This document shows positions 8,427 through 16,352 of a stretch of DNA of 33,792 nucleotides, in pieces. Source of the stretch: Methylobacterium sp. GXS13 (GTDB taxonomy: Bacteria; Pseudomonadota; Alphaproteobacteria; Rhizobiales; Beijerinckiaceae); assembly GCF_001455965.1 (NCBI RefSeq), contig NZ_LKKO01000059.1, forward strand, positions 1 to 33,792, written 5' to 3'. The notes under the pieces are model-generated. The model worked only from the letters and a program-made list of their open reading frames with translations, was not told the origin of the DNA and made no database searches. Position numbers and translations under genes: made by a program. Each line of letters starts with the position of its first letter. Within the stretch, counting starts at the first letter, position 1.

Positions 8427-9815
8427 ATGGCGATCCAGGGTGAGCGGATCCGGGTTCTCAACGATGTCGAGCCGCGGAAGGACGGACGGTATGTCCTGTA
8501 TCTCCTGCAGCAGGCCAACCGGGCGACATTCAATCCGGCGCTCGAACTCGCCATCGAGGAGGCGAACCGCCTCGATCTGCCGGTGGTCGCTTGCTTCGGC
8601 CTGCTCGACGGCGCGAGCGGATTCCCGGAGGCCAATGCCCGGCACTACGCCTTCCTGCTCCAGGGTCTCGCGGATGCGAAGGCGGGGCTGGAGAAGCGCG
8701 GCGTCGGCTTCGTGATGCGCAAGTGCTCGCCGGCGAAGATCGCCATCGACCTCGCCGAGGAGGCCGCGCTGTTGATCCTCGACCGGGGCTACCTTGCCAT
8801 CCAGAAGGGCTGGTACCGGGAGATCACGAAGGCCGTGAAGACGCGCATCGTCCAGGTCGAGGGCGACGTGGTGGTGCCTGTCGAGACCGCGTCGAACAAG
8901 CATGAATACGCCGCCCGGACGCTGCGGCCGAAGCTGAACCGGCTCTGGGACCCGTTCATCGCCGACCTGCGCCCGCGCAAGCTCAAGCATGCCGCGAAGG
9001 CCGTGACGCCCAAGGGCGAGATCGACGTCTCCGATCCGGAGGCGGTTCTGGCCGGCATGACGCTTGACCGGGTGGTCGGGCCGGTGAAGCGCTTCACCGG
9101 GGGCGAGACCGAAGCCCGCAAGCGCCTGAAGGCGTTCCTGAAGGACGGGTTCGCGGGCTACGGTGCGGGGCGCAACATGCCGGAGGCGGCCGCTGCCTCG
9201 CACATGAGCCCGTTCCTGCATTTCGGCCAGATCTCCTCCGTGGAGATCGCCCTGGCGGTGCGGGAGGCCAAGGCCGGCGACGATGACGACCGCGGCGCCT
9301 ACCTGGAGGAGCTGATCGTCCGGCGCGAGCTCGCCATGAACCACGTCTTCTACACGGAGGGCTACGACGATTACGACAAGGCGGTCCCGGACTGGGCCCG
9401 CAAGACCCTGGCCGAGCAGGCCGACGATGCGCGTCCGCATGCGTATTCGGAGGAGCAGCTTGCGGCCGGCGAGACCCACGAGCCGTATTGGAACGCCGCG
9501 ATGCGCGAGATGCGCGAGACCGGCTACATGCACAACCAGCTGCGCATGTACTGGGGCAAGAAGATCCTGGAATGGTCGCCCTCGCCCGAGGAGGGCTTTG
9601 CCCGGACGCTCCGGCTCAACAACCGCTACTTCCTGGACGGGCGCGACCCCAACTCCTTCACCAACGTCGCCTGGGTGTACGGCCTCCACGACCGCCCCTG
9701 GCAGCGCCGCCCGATCTTCGGCACGGTCCGCTACCAGAGCGAGAACTCGCTGAAGAAGTTCGACGCGAAGGCGTATGTGAAGGCGGTGGAGCGGCTGTGT
9801 GAGGCGGAGGGGTGA
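8427..9815 (+). CDS. Class II CPD deoxyribodipyrimidine photolyase
   Basis: The enzyme repairs cyclobutane pyrimidine dimers in UV-damaged DNA using FADH- and light. From the ATG at 8427 it is 462 residues. The AAGGA at 8410-8414 fits this start better than the ATG at 8415, which it abuts. Class II features are the opening GRYVLYLLQQANRATFNPAL, the middle EELIVRRELAMNHVFY segment, and the C-terminal NNRYFLDGRDPNSFTNVAW, GLHDRPWQRRPIFGTVRY and KKFDAKAYV that line the FAD site. The length is normal for class II enzymes. It is a single gene, with the TA pair following 61 bp downstream. Confidence 0.9.
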   Translation: MAIQGERIRVLNDVEPRKDGRYVLYLLQQANRATFNPALELAIEEANRLDLPVVACFGLLDGASGFPEANARHYAFLLQGLADAKAGLEKRGVGFVMRKCSPAKIAIDLAEEAALLILDRGYLAIQKGWYREITKAVKTRIVQVEGDVVVPVETASNKHEYAARTLRPKLNRLWDPFIADLRPRKLKHAAKAVTPKGEIDVSDPEAVLAGMTLDRVVGPVKRFTGGETEARKRLKAFLKDGFAGYGAGRNMPEAAAASHMSPFLHFGQISSVEIALAVREAKAGDDDDRGAYLEELIVRRELAMNHVFYTEGYDDYDKAVPDWARKTLAEQADDARPHAYSEEQLAAGETHEPYWNAAMREMRETGYMHNQLRMYWGKKILEWSPSPEEGFARTLRLNNRYFLDGRDPNSFTNVAWVYGLHDRPWQRRPIFGTVRYQSENSLKKFDAKAYVKAVERLCEAEG

Positions 9816-9876
9816 GCGATCGTCCATCGATCGTCGAGGTTGCGGATAATACGGGAATTCCGTATGACTCGCGGTC

Positions 9877-10152
9877 ATGGCATCCGACCGGTTCGATCCT
9901 GCCAAGGACGCGACCAACCGCGAGAAGCACAAGCTTCCCTTGGCCTTCGGCGACCGCATTTTCGAGGACGACGATCACCTGATTATCGCTTCCATCCGTG
10001 AGATCGACGGGGAGGAAAGGTTCAAGGTGGTCGGGATCGTTGAGGGGAAGCTGTTTACCGGCGTGTTTGTCTGGAGGGCCGACCTGCCCCGTTTCATCTC
10101 GGTGAGAAGGAGCAACACAGGTGAAGAGAGAGCCTATCGCACTGCCGGCTGA
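9877..10152 (+). CDS. BrnT-family toxin
   Basis: The 91-residue product shows the BrnT pattern: a start with FDPAKDATNREKHKLPLAFGDRIFEDD, a middle strand FKVVGIVEGKLFTGVFVW and the C-terminal ISVRRSNTGEERAY. In the family BrnT is a RelE-fold ribonuclease whose conserved Arg residues near the C-terminus act on mRNA. The gene overlaps the downstream HTH gene by 32 bp, and that gene's ribosome site (AGAAGGAG) lies inside this coding sequence, a typical toxin-first coupled arrangement. Confidence 0.82.
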   Translation: MASDRFDPAKDATNREKHKLPLAFGDRIFEDDDHLIIASIREIDGEERFKVVGIVEGKLFTGVFVWRADLPRFISVRRSNTGEERAYRTAG

Positions 10153-10399
10153 CTCGGGCGACGCCGAAGATTTCGACGTGACGGCCGAGGCGCTGGATCG
10201 TGCCCAGCGCGCACGCCTGATCCGTAAGACAAGGACCGGGCTCGGCCTGTCGCAGTCCGAGTTCGCCAGCCGCTTCCGGGTTCCGGTCGGCACGCTGCGC
10301 GATTGGGAGCAGGCGCGGGTGACCGCGCCGGATTTCGCCATCGCCTATGTGCGTGTCATCGGACAGCATCCGGACATGGTGGCAAAAGCAGTCGCATAG
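10121..10399 (+). CDS. Xre/HTH antitoxin partner of BrnT
   Basis: The GTG at 10121 with AGAAGGAG ten bases upstream gives 92 residues. The C-terminal half is a helix-turn-helix of the Xre/NadS kind: IRKTRTGLGLSQSEFASRFRVPVGTLRDWEQ. The N-terminal ~40 residues would be the toxin-binding tail. Classical BrnA is a ribbon-helix-helix protein; here the slot is taken by an Xre-type HTH, a variant seen with other BrnT toxins of alphaproteobacteria. It probably represses its own operon and neutralises the toxin. Confidence 0.8.
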   Translation: MKREPIALPADSGDAEDFDVTAEALDRAQRARLIRKTRTGLGLSQSEFASRFRVPVGTLRDWEQARVTAPDFAIAYVRVIGQHPDMVAKAVA

Positions 10400-10464
10400 A
10401 CCACGATCCTCAGCCGGATGCTTCCGGCGTTGGTAACCAGCAGCGGACGTTGAAACCGCCGGGA

Positions 10465-10839
10465 TCAGAGGTCTTCAACCCTGGAGCAATGGCCGGCTAC
10501 GATACGCAAGCCCGGATCGCATTCGCGCCAGACATGCGTGTAGGCGAAGATACCTAAAGCTGGATGCTGATCGAACGTAGCTTCGAGCTTTGCCTTGGTT
10601 GTGGTGGCAATGAGCGTATCGGCCGGATGAACGCGCGTTTCGAACAGATCGAACCGCTGGATCTGGACGATCAGGATCCGGGTTGCCTCCAGGTCTTTCT
10701 CCTTCGTCATCACGGTTCCCGGCGGGCCCGTTAATACCAAATCGTCACCCATCAGATCGGAGAGTGACTGAACATCTCCCGTGACCATCGTGATGCGAAA
10801 TCACGCCTCGCATCGCATCACACTCTGAGCTTGGTACAT
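10465..10839 (-). pseudogene. NTF2-like/SnoaL (DUF4440) protein, interrupted by an in-frame TGA
   Basis: An intact frame of 107 residues starts at an ATG at 10788 (MVTGDVQSLSDLMGDDLV) and ends GLRIVAGHCSRVEDL, with HVWR just before, a clear NTF2-like pattern. The family normally has about 15-20 more residues forming the first helix. The same frame continues upstream from an ATG at 10839 (MYQAQSVMRCEA), is broken by TGA at 10803-10801, then reads FRIT into MVTGD. Reading the stop as CGA would give EARFRITMVTGDV, which fits the family helix. It is therefore either a pseudogene by one substitution or a truncated protein starting at 10788. The function is unknown. Confidence 0.6.
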
Positions 10840-11065
10840 TGCCGTCGGTCCCAATTCTTCACCAAACGCAGTCTACGAAGGTTTGGTCAACCGCAGGCGG
10901 GCGGCATTCGCAGGCCTCCTTGCCTGACGTGGATCGTCAGCGATCCACCCTCACCGGGCGATGCAGAACAGCCAGCTCGCCGCGGCAATCGCGCCGTAAC
11001 CCGAGCCATTCGCGGCTAAGTGCGGTATGACCTGCCCTCAGTCGGCGGGAGCGAAATATTTATTC

Positions 11066-12445
11066 ATGGACCAGATGCGGGATGACGCGCCGAAGACGAC
11101 TCGCGCGCCCAGCACAACACGCTCCCGCTACCGCCGCTCGATCACGCGCCTGCGCTCGGCCTCGCTGGAGGCTTATCCGCTGTGGCGGGGGCGGCTGCTG
11201 TTCCTCGCGGGCGGCATCTGCGTCGGGTTGGCCGCGGTGCTGATGGCCAAGGGCGCCGATCTCGCGCAGGACGGGTTCCGGCGGCTCACCGCGCCCTCGC
11301 CGCTGATTGCGCTGGTGCTCACGCCCGCCGGCTTCGCGCTGGCCGCCCTGCTCGCCCGGACCGTGTTCCCGAACTCGCAAGGCTCGGGCATCCCGCAGGT
11401 GATCGCCGCCCGGCACGCCCGGGATGCGCGCTTCCGGTTCTCGCTGATCTCGCCCCGGGTGGCGTGCGGCAAGGTAATGGTCCTGTTCCTCGGGTTGCTC
11501 TGCGGCGCCTCGGCGGGCCGCGAGGGGCCGACCGTGCAGGTCGGCGCCGCGATCATGGCCGCCTTCGGCCGCCTGACGCCGGACCGCCTGCCGGGGCTGC
11601 TGCTCGCGGGCGGCGCGGCCGGGGTCGCGGCGGCGTTCAACACCCCGCTCGCCGGCATCGTGTTCGGCATCGAGGAATTGGGCCGGGCCTACGAGGCGCG
11701 CTCGTCGGGCCTGATCGTCGCCGGGATCGTGGCCGCCGGCCTCACCTCCCTCTGGCTCATGGGCAACTACACCTATTTCGGCACCAGCCAGGCGGAGCTG
11801 CCGCTGGCGGCGAGCTGGATCGTGCCGGCGCTGGCGGCAGGGGGCGGCTTCGCCGGCGGGGTGTTCAGCCGGCTGGTGATCCTGTTCGCCCGGGGCCTGC
11901 CGGGAACCGCCGGCCGCCTGATCGGCGCCCGGCCGGTGGTGTTCGCGGCGGTCTGCGGCCTGTGCGTGGCCCTGTGCGGGCTGGCCTCCAACGGAACCGC
12001 CTACGGCACCGGTTACGAGGAGGCCCGGGCGATCCTGCATGGCGACGCGACCGCCGGCTGGACCTACGCGCCGCTGAAATTCGCCGCCACGGTGCTCAGC
12101 TCGGTCAGCGGCATCCCGGGCGGCCTGTTCGCGCCGTCACTGGCGGTCGGGGCCGGGATCGGTGGGACGATGCACAGCCTCCTGCCGGCCATGCCGGTGG
12201 GCGCCCTCGTGCTGATCGGGATGGTCGCCTACCTCACCGGCGTGCTCCAGGCGCCGATCACCAGCTTCGTCATCGTCACCGAGATGACCCAGAACCACAC
12301 GATGATGATCCCGCTGATGATCGCGGCGCTCATCGCCGACGCGGCCTCGAAGGCGGTCTGCCGCGGCGGGCTCTACCACACGCTGGCCGAGATGATGCTG
12401 GAGCGGGCCGACGTTCCGGCGCAGCCGGTGGCCAAGACAGCCTGA
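11066..12445 (+). CDS. CLC-family chloride/proton antiporter
   Basis: The 459-residue, multi-spanning inner-membrane protein carries all CLC signatures: GSGIP (residues 106-110), GREGP (151-155, gating Glu153), FNTPLAGIVFGIEE (191-204) and GGIPGGLFAPSLAVGAGIGG. The Glu at 204 aligns with the internal proton glutamate of Escherichia coli ClcA, favouring a 2Cl-/H+ exchanger over a channel. An Arg-rich cytoplasmic tail precedes the first helix. No CBS domains follow, as in ClcA. Start: GGGAG at 11047-11051 is somewhat far from the ATG at 11066, while an ATG at 11027 has no ribosome site. It is a single gene. Confidence 0.9.
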   Translation: MDQMRDDAPKTTRAPSTTRSRYRRSITRLRSASLEAYPLWRGRLLFLAGGICVGLAAVLMAKGADLAQDGFRRLTAPSPLIALVLTPAGFALAALLARTVFPNSQGSGIPQVIAARHARDARFRFSLISPRVACGKVMVLFLGLLCGASAGREGPTVQVGAAIMAAFGRLTPDRLPGLLLAGGAAGVAAAFNTPLAGIVFGIEELGRAYEARSSGLIVAGIVAAGLTSLWLMGNYTYFGTSQAELPLAASWIVPALAAGGGFAGGVFSRLVILFARGLPGTAGRLIGARPVVFAAVCGLCVALCGLASNGTAYGTGYEEARAILHGDATAGWTYAPLKFAATVLSSVSGIPGGLFAPSLAVGAGIGGTMHSLLPAMPVGALVLIGMVAYLTGVLQAPITSFVIVTEMTQNHTMMIPLMIAALIADAASKAVCRGGLYHTLAEMMLERADVPAQPVAKTA

Positions 12446-12492
12446 GAATCGGACGGCCTGAGAATAAAAGGCTGTTGGCATCACGTCGACGC

Positions 12493-12517
12493 GGAACGGT
12501 CTCGCTTGCGGCCGGTT
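12493..12517 (+). promoter_or_regulatory. Candidate EcfG-type general-stress promoter (GGAAC-N18-TT)
   Basis: GGAAC at 12493-12497 and GGTT at 12514-12517 are separated by 16 bases, close to the GGAAC-N16/17-CGTT recognised by the alphaproteobacterial sigma factor EcfG. It lies 52 bp before the DUF1328 gene, whose homologues are commonly stress-induced. Confidence 0.5.
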
Positions 12518-12568
12518 GAGGGAACGATTGTAGTTCGCCCGTGCCTCGGGCGCTTCCGGAGTGACGCG

Positions 12569-12748
12569 ATGACCTTGCTGAAATGGGCCCTCATCTGCTT
12601 CGTGATCTCTCTGATCGCGGGCGGCCTCGGCTTCACCGGCATCGCCTCGGGCGCCGGCTCGCTGGCACGCATCCTGTTCGGCCTGTTCCTGCTGGTCGCC
12701 ATCGTGATCGTGGTCATCGCCTTCGCGGTCGGTCAGGCGGTCTTCTGA
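12569..12748 (+). CDS. DUF1328 small membrane protein (UPF0391 type)
   Basis: The 59-residue product is almost all hydrophobic. Two membrane helices, KWALICFVISLIAGGLGFTGIASGAG and ARILFGLFLLVAIVIVVIAFAVG, are separated by a short G/S turn, the DUF1328 pattern (YtjA-like). GGAG at 12558-12561 sets the ATG at 12569. The molecular role is not known; many members are induced by stress. The next gene (SDR) begins 6 bp after its stop, so the two are probably co-transcribed from the EcfG-like site upstream. Confidence 0.88.
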   Translation: MTLLKWALICFVISLIAGGLGFTGIASGAGSLARILFGLFLLVAIVIVVIAFAVGQAVF

Positions 12749-12753
12749 GCCGC

Positions 12754-13620
12754 ATGGCGGACGCGATGCAGGGCAAGGTCTGCCTCGTCACCGGGGCGAC
12801 CAACGGCATCGGCTACGAGACGGCCCTGGGGCTCGCGCGCAAGGGCGCGCGGGTCGCCATCGTCGGGCGCGATTCCGGCAGGACGCAAGCCTGCGCCGAG
12901 CGGATCCGCGCCTCCGTCCCGGGCGCCATCGTGGACCCGCACGTCGCCGACCTGTCGGCGCAAGCGGAGATCCGCCAGCTCGCCGCATCGCTGCGCGACG
13001 CCTACCCGCGCCTCGACGGCCTGGTGAACAATGCCGGGGCGATCTTCGACCGGCGAGAGCTTACGGTCGACGGCATCGAACGCACCTGGGCGCTCGACCA
13101 TCTCGGCTACGTGCTGCTGACGCTCGACCTCCTCGGCCCCCTGAAGGCTTCGGCCGCGGCCGGCGGCAAGCCGCGGATCGTCAATGTCGCCTCGGCGGCG
13201 CATTATCGGGGCCATGTCGACTTCGCCGACATCGAAGGCGCCCGGCGCTACGGCGCGATGCGGGCCTATTCCCAGGCCAAGCTCGGCAACGTGCTGTTCA
13301 CCTACGCGCTCGCCCGGCGGGTTCAGGCCGACGGCATCACGGTCAACGCCCTGCATCCGGGGGTGATCAATACCGGCTTCGCCAAGAACACCGGCGGCCT
13401 GTTCGGGGCCGCCTGGTCGTTGATACGCCCGTTCCTGACCCAGCCCGACAAGGGCGCCGAAACCTCGCTCCATGTGGCGACCGCCCCCGAGCTCGACGGC
13501 GTCACCGGCCGCTATTTCTCGCATTCCCGGCCCAAGACCTCATCGGCCGAGAGCAGCGACGAATCCGTGCAGGAGCGGGTCTGGGCGCTGAGTCTCGCGC
13601 AGATCGGGCGGGGCGGCTGA
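12754..13620 (+). CDS. SDR oxidoreductase, retinol-dehydrogenase-like
   Basis: The 288-residue classical short-chain dehydrogenase has the cofactor loop TGATNGIG (residues 13-20), NNAG (92-95), catalytic Ser148 in NVASAAH, and Tyr172/Lys176 in YSQAK. Arg40 after the second strand (IVGRD) suggests NADPH preference. The DLSAQAEIRQLAASL and LHPGVINTGFAKN segments place it near the RDH/WWOX-like group. The substrate is unknown. It begins 6 bp downstream of the DUF1328 gene and is likely in its operon. Confidence 0.85.
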   Translation: MADAMQGKVCLVTGATNGIGYETALGLARKGARVAIVGRDSGRTQACAERIRASVPGAIVDPHVADLSAQAEIRQLAASLRDAYPRLDGLVNNAGAIFDRRELTVDGIERTWALDHLGYVLLTLDLLGPLKASAAAGGKPRIVNVASAAHYRGHVDFADIEGARRYGAMRAYSQAKLGNVLFTYALARRVQADGITVNALHPGVINTGFAKNTGGLFGAAWSLIRPFLTQPDKGAETSLHVATAPELDGVTGRYFSHSRPKTSSAESSDESVQERVWALSLAQIGRGG

Positions 13621-13887
13621 GCGCTCCTCGGGGGCGCGTCACGCATCCCAAAGGCCGTCGCGGTCCGCTTCGCTCAGCGACGGCTGCCGTTTCCCTGCCG
13701 GCTTCCGCTGGCCGATGCCTGGATGGCGGCGACGCACTCGGCGAGGAGGTCAGGCGATCCGTCTGCGAGAATGCGCGTCCGTCGGACGAGCGCCCGTGAG
13801 GGATCGCAACATACGGTCGGGATTGCGCGACAGGGCCGCCCTCTTCGCGGGGGGGGCGAGGCCGTTTCGCTGTCGACGGCGAGCGCT

Positions 13888-14376
13888 TCAGCGCGCGGCG
13901 CGTGCTTTGGCGGCGTTGAACGGCTCGGCGGCCGCAATCGCATCCGTACCCATGTCGAGCACCGCCGAGAATCGATCGCCCCCTGGCCGCAGAACAAGGG
14001 CGCCGGGCTCGACCGCGATCCGCTTGTCGTCGAGGCCAAGGAACCGGCTGACATCGATCACGACGGCCTCCAGGGTGCCGCCGTTCGCGATTAGCAGATC
14101 GTCGATCTTCCCGACGCTTCCCCCGGCGGGATTGCGAACCTCGACGCCGATCAACTTCGAGGCGAGGAACGTGGTGGGCTTCAAGCCTTGACGCTTGGCT
14201 GCATCCTCAGCGTTTGCGGCTTCCATGAGTTGACCGGCCGTGCGACCCGCAATCGTCGTCCCGGGGCCGCTGCCGGGCACGATCGTTCTGCCGCCACCAA
14301 GCCCTGCGGGTTGTGCGAGCGTCGGAGACGCCGCCACGACCGCAAGAACAGACAAGCCTATCTTCAGGACGCGCAT
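13888..14376 (-). CDS. Secreted PRC-barrel domain protein
   Basis: The ATG at 14376 has GGAG nine bases upstream and gives 162 residues beginning MRVLKIGLSVLAVVAASPTLAQP, a Sec signal peptide. A GTG at 14391 would add five residues. After a G/P-rich stretch and a helix (AGQLMEAANAEDAAKRQG), the PRC-barrel follows: LIGVEVRNPAGGSVGKIDDLLI, then LEAVVIDVSRFLGLDDKRIAVEPGAL. Such periplasmic PRC-barrel proteins are abundant in Methylobacterium; a binding or scaffolding role is presumed but unproven. Confidence 0.82.
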   Translation of the reverse strand: MRVLKIGLSVLAVVAASPTLAQPAGLGGGRTIVPGSGPGTTIAGRTAGQLMEAANAEDAAKRQGLKPTTFLASKLIGVEVRNPAGGSVGKIDDLLIANGGTLEAVVIDVSRFLGLDDKRIAVEPGALVLRPGGDRFSAVLDMGTDAIAAAEPFNAAKARAAR

Positions 14377-14550
14377 GCCCCACATCTCCACGGGTCCATC
14401 TGGATGTCATACGACGAGGAGTAATTTCTTAGACGGGCGAAACCGACGCCATCGCGTCCGCACGTCGTCAAGCCGGCTGTTTGTCGGGTGATCTCTTGGC
14501 CCGGGTCCAAGCGTGGGACGCCGAAAGCGTCAACGGGATCCGACGCCTGA

Positions 14551-14574
14551 GGCGCCACGACGTATCGTGGCGCC
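14551..14574 (-). terminator. Perfect hairpin after the 67-residue gene
   Basis: GGCGCCACGA-CGTA-TCGTGGCGCC is a perfect 10-bp stem beginning 11 bases beyond the stop of the minus-strand gene at 14585. No U tract follows, so it may act with Rho or as a 3' stabilising stem rather than as a classical intrinsic terminator. Confidence 0.5.
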
Positions 14575-14584
14575 AGGGTGCGAT

Positions 14585-14788
14585 TTATTTGCGATTGTTG
14601 ATGAGCTTGTCGACGTTCTTGTTGGCCTCTTTGTTTTCTTTCTGCTGCGAGGTCACGTCGTGCTTGGTGTCCTTCATGGACATTTCATTGCGCTTGCCCT
14701 GCGGCATGTCCTGCGGAGCGGCCATGGCCGGGGTGATCGCCCAAAGGCACGCGAGACAAAGAGAGGCGCTCGCCGTCTTCTTCAGCAT
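14585..14788 (-). CDS. Small secreted protein of unknown function
   Basis: The 67-residue product starts MLKKTASASLCLACLWAITPAMAAPQD, a clean signal peptide with cleavage after AMA. The mature ~43 residues are strongly hydrophilic (many K, N, Q, D) and lack Cys, so they are probably disordered or a simple helix. GGAGGAGATG lies immediately upstream of the ATG, a strong ribosome site. A GGAAC-N18-TT site 33 bp before the start suggests general-stress control. I do not recognise the family. Confidence 0.72.
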   Translation of the reverse strand: MLKKTASASLCLACLWAITPAMAAPQDMPQGKRNEMSMKDTKHDVTSQQKENKEANKNVDKLINNRK

Positions 14789-14820
14789 TTACATCTCCTC
14801 CATTGAATTGGCAGTGCCAG

Positions 14821-14845
14821 AATTCTTCCCGGAAGGCCCTGTTCC
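14821..14845 (-). promoter_or_regulatory. Candidate EcfG-type promoter (GGAAC-N18-TT), minus strand
   Basis: On the minus strand GGAAC (14845-14841) is followed after 16 bases by AATT (14824-14821), that is N18 before the TT. The spacing matches the other candidate sites in the window, although only TT of the CGTT box is conserved. Confidence 0.35.
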
Positions 14846-15113
14846 TGCGTGATGGATCACGAATTTGGGATTCCCGTGCATCCAACAGGCGACTGAGACT
14901 GCACCGGACGCCGATCGCCGACGGAACGCCAGGCCCGGCGCGACCCGCCGCAGGCCGCGGCCCTGGCGGACGGTTTCGCGATGTGTCGACAGACGCCGGA
15001 TTTCCTTCCGGCGCCCCCGCTTTGTCGGCGGCTCTTACGGTTCCGCGGCCAGGGGCGGCCGGCGCATCGCGGGATGCGCCGACTGAGCCGAACGGGGATC
15101 GCGCCAGGCTCGC
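14846..15113. other. Non-coding stretch between yfdX-like and small secreted gene
   Basis: Together with the promoter region before 14788 this makes a 325-bp gap. It holds one inverted repeat, GGCGCATC-GCGG-GATGCGCC (15061-15080), 34 bases after the YfdX stop, which may be a weak terminator without a U tract. I see no credible coding sequence. Confidence 0.4.
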
Positions 15114-15896
15114 TTATTTGCCGGCGTTTGCGCCCGTCTTCGCGCCGGTGTCATGCGGCGATGCCTTGCCGGCCGTCGCTGCAGTGGCCTTCTGCGGAAG
15201 GGCGACGGCGTCGATCACATCGAAGCGCACCCTGTCCTGGGCCGATTTCAGGACGGCATTCGCCTCATAGTACTTGCCCTGCTCGATCAGCGTGGCCGCT
15301 TGATTGACGTCGGCCACGGTCTTGTCGAGCGGCAGGACCGCCATGGTGAAGTTGACGTCGACATGGGCGAGCTTCAGCTTGTCGAGCGCACCCTTCTGAT
15401 CGCCCCGAGAGAGGTTCTTGTTCGCCTCGGTGACCGCCGAGGCCTTTTCCGGCGTGGCTACGAAATCGTCACCGAGGGTCAGTTGGGCGTCGACGGGCAC
15501 CCAAGCGACCTGCTCGTTGGAGGGCGCCTTGGTATGGGCCGTTCCGGACGGTGCCGGCTTGCCGCCCGCCATGTCGGCCGGCGCCTTGAGATCGGCTTCC
15601 GCCTTGTTGAAGACCGCATCATCGGTCTTCGCCTTCTGGAACGCCGCCTGAGCCTTGGCGATCATGTCCTTGGCCTGGGACGGGTTGGCTTCGAAAATGG
15701 CGAGCCGCGTCATCTGGAGGTCCCGGAACGCCTGCGCGCCGTCCTTCGAGAGTTTGCCGACATCCTGATCGACCGCCTTCTGCGCGGCACTGGGCTGCGC
15801 GACGGCCTGCTGGGTCGCCTGTTCGGCAGCGTAGGCGGATCCACCGAGGAAAGTGGTGATCACGAGCGCTGCAGTCACGGATTTGCGAGTAGCCAT
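15114..15896 (-). CDS. YfdX-family periplasmic protein
   Basis: The 260-residue product has a signal peptide (ends AYAAEQ) and GGAGG 8-12 bases before the ATG at 15896. The helical body with DVGKLSKDGAQAFRDLQMTRLAIFEANPSQAKDMI, the central WVPVDAQLTLGDDF and the late FDVIDAVALP are the hallmarks of YfdX. Escherichia coli YfdX is linked to acid and multidrug stress response, but its biochemical role is uncertain. The C-terminal ~25 residues (A/T/G/K-rich) look disordered. It is likely stress-regulated; no clear promoter box was found. Confidence 0.87.
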   Translation of the reverse strand: MATRKSVTAALVITTFLGGSAYAAEQATQQAVAQPSAAQKAVDQDVGKLSKDGAQAFRDLQMTRLAIFEANPSQAKDMIAKAQAAFQKAKTDDAVFNKAEADLKAPADMAGGKPAPSGTAHTKAPSNEQVAWVPVDAQLTLGDDFVATPEKASAVTEANKNLSRGDQKGALDKLKLAHVDVNFTMAVLPLDKTVADVNQAATLIEQGKYYEANAVLKSAQDRVRFDVIDAVALPQKATAATAGKASPHDTGAKTGANAGK

Positions 15897-16280
15897 TTTG
15901 GGAACCTCCGCCTCGGCACTGGATGCAGGCTTTTCGTCGCTAGTGCCTCATCCAGCCCTGCTGTATTAAGCGCCGACGGTTGTTTTAGCCTCATGTCCGA
16001 ACAATTAAGGTTCGGCAATGAAAGGCTATAGGTAACGGCCTAGTGAATGTCGCGGACGCACAGCTCAGCGAAGGTCGGGGCACGGGCGGAGGGCATCGCG
16101 CGATCGACGCCGAACGCCCCAGAGGCCGCGATCGGGCAGGGGCGAGCCGGTGGAGGAGCGATCGGGATCGAGCGAGCCCCGCTACCCCGCTGAGGACAGC
16201 TTGCGGGGAGGGGGCGAAATCACGGGCGCGGGTGTTCCGATCCCAATCGTGATGAGCCCATTCCCGTCGCATCACGGCCC
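15897..16280. other. Intergenic region left of the transposon
   Basis: This stretch carries the promoter side of the YfdX gene and ends at the left target-site copy of the IS1595 element. Frames here (for example minus-strand 15991-16275) are Arg/Ser-rich shadows without a ribosome site. I see no gene. Confidence 0.45.
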
Positions 16281-16290
16281 ATTCCGAAGA

Positions 16291-16329
16291 CGATTATATC
16301 CTTTGCGCACCATGCGATCTGAGGTAAGG
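16291..16329. repeat. Left terminal inverted repeat of the IS1595 element
   Basis: CGATTATATCCTTTGCGCACC, then ATGCGATCTGAGGTAAGG. The outer nine bases and GCGCACCA match the right end exactly; the inner part matches with two short gaps. The transposase start lies 23 bp further in. Confidence 0.75.
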
Positions 16330-16352
16330 TTCTGGCTATCGGAGCCCTACCA

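Noticed and set aside
8322..9959. 545-residue minus-strand open frame opposite the photolyase
   Set aside because: Composition typical of antisense frames in very GC-rich DNA; no domain recognised.
13621..13887. Short frames between the SDR and the PRC-barrel gene
   Set aside because: No start signals or motifs; treated as an ordinary 267-bp convergent intergenic region.
15991..16275. 94-residue minus-strand ORF left of the transposon
   Set aside because: Low-complexity Arg/Ser/Pro frame interrupted by the insertion boundary; no evidence of coding.
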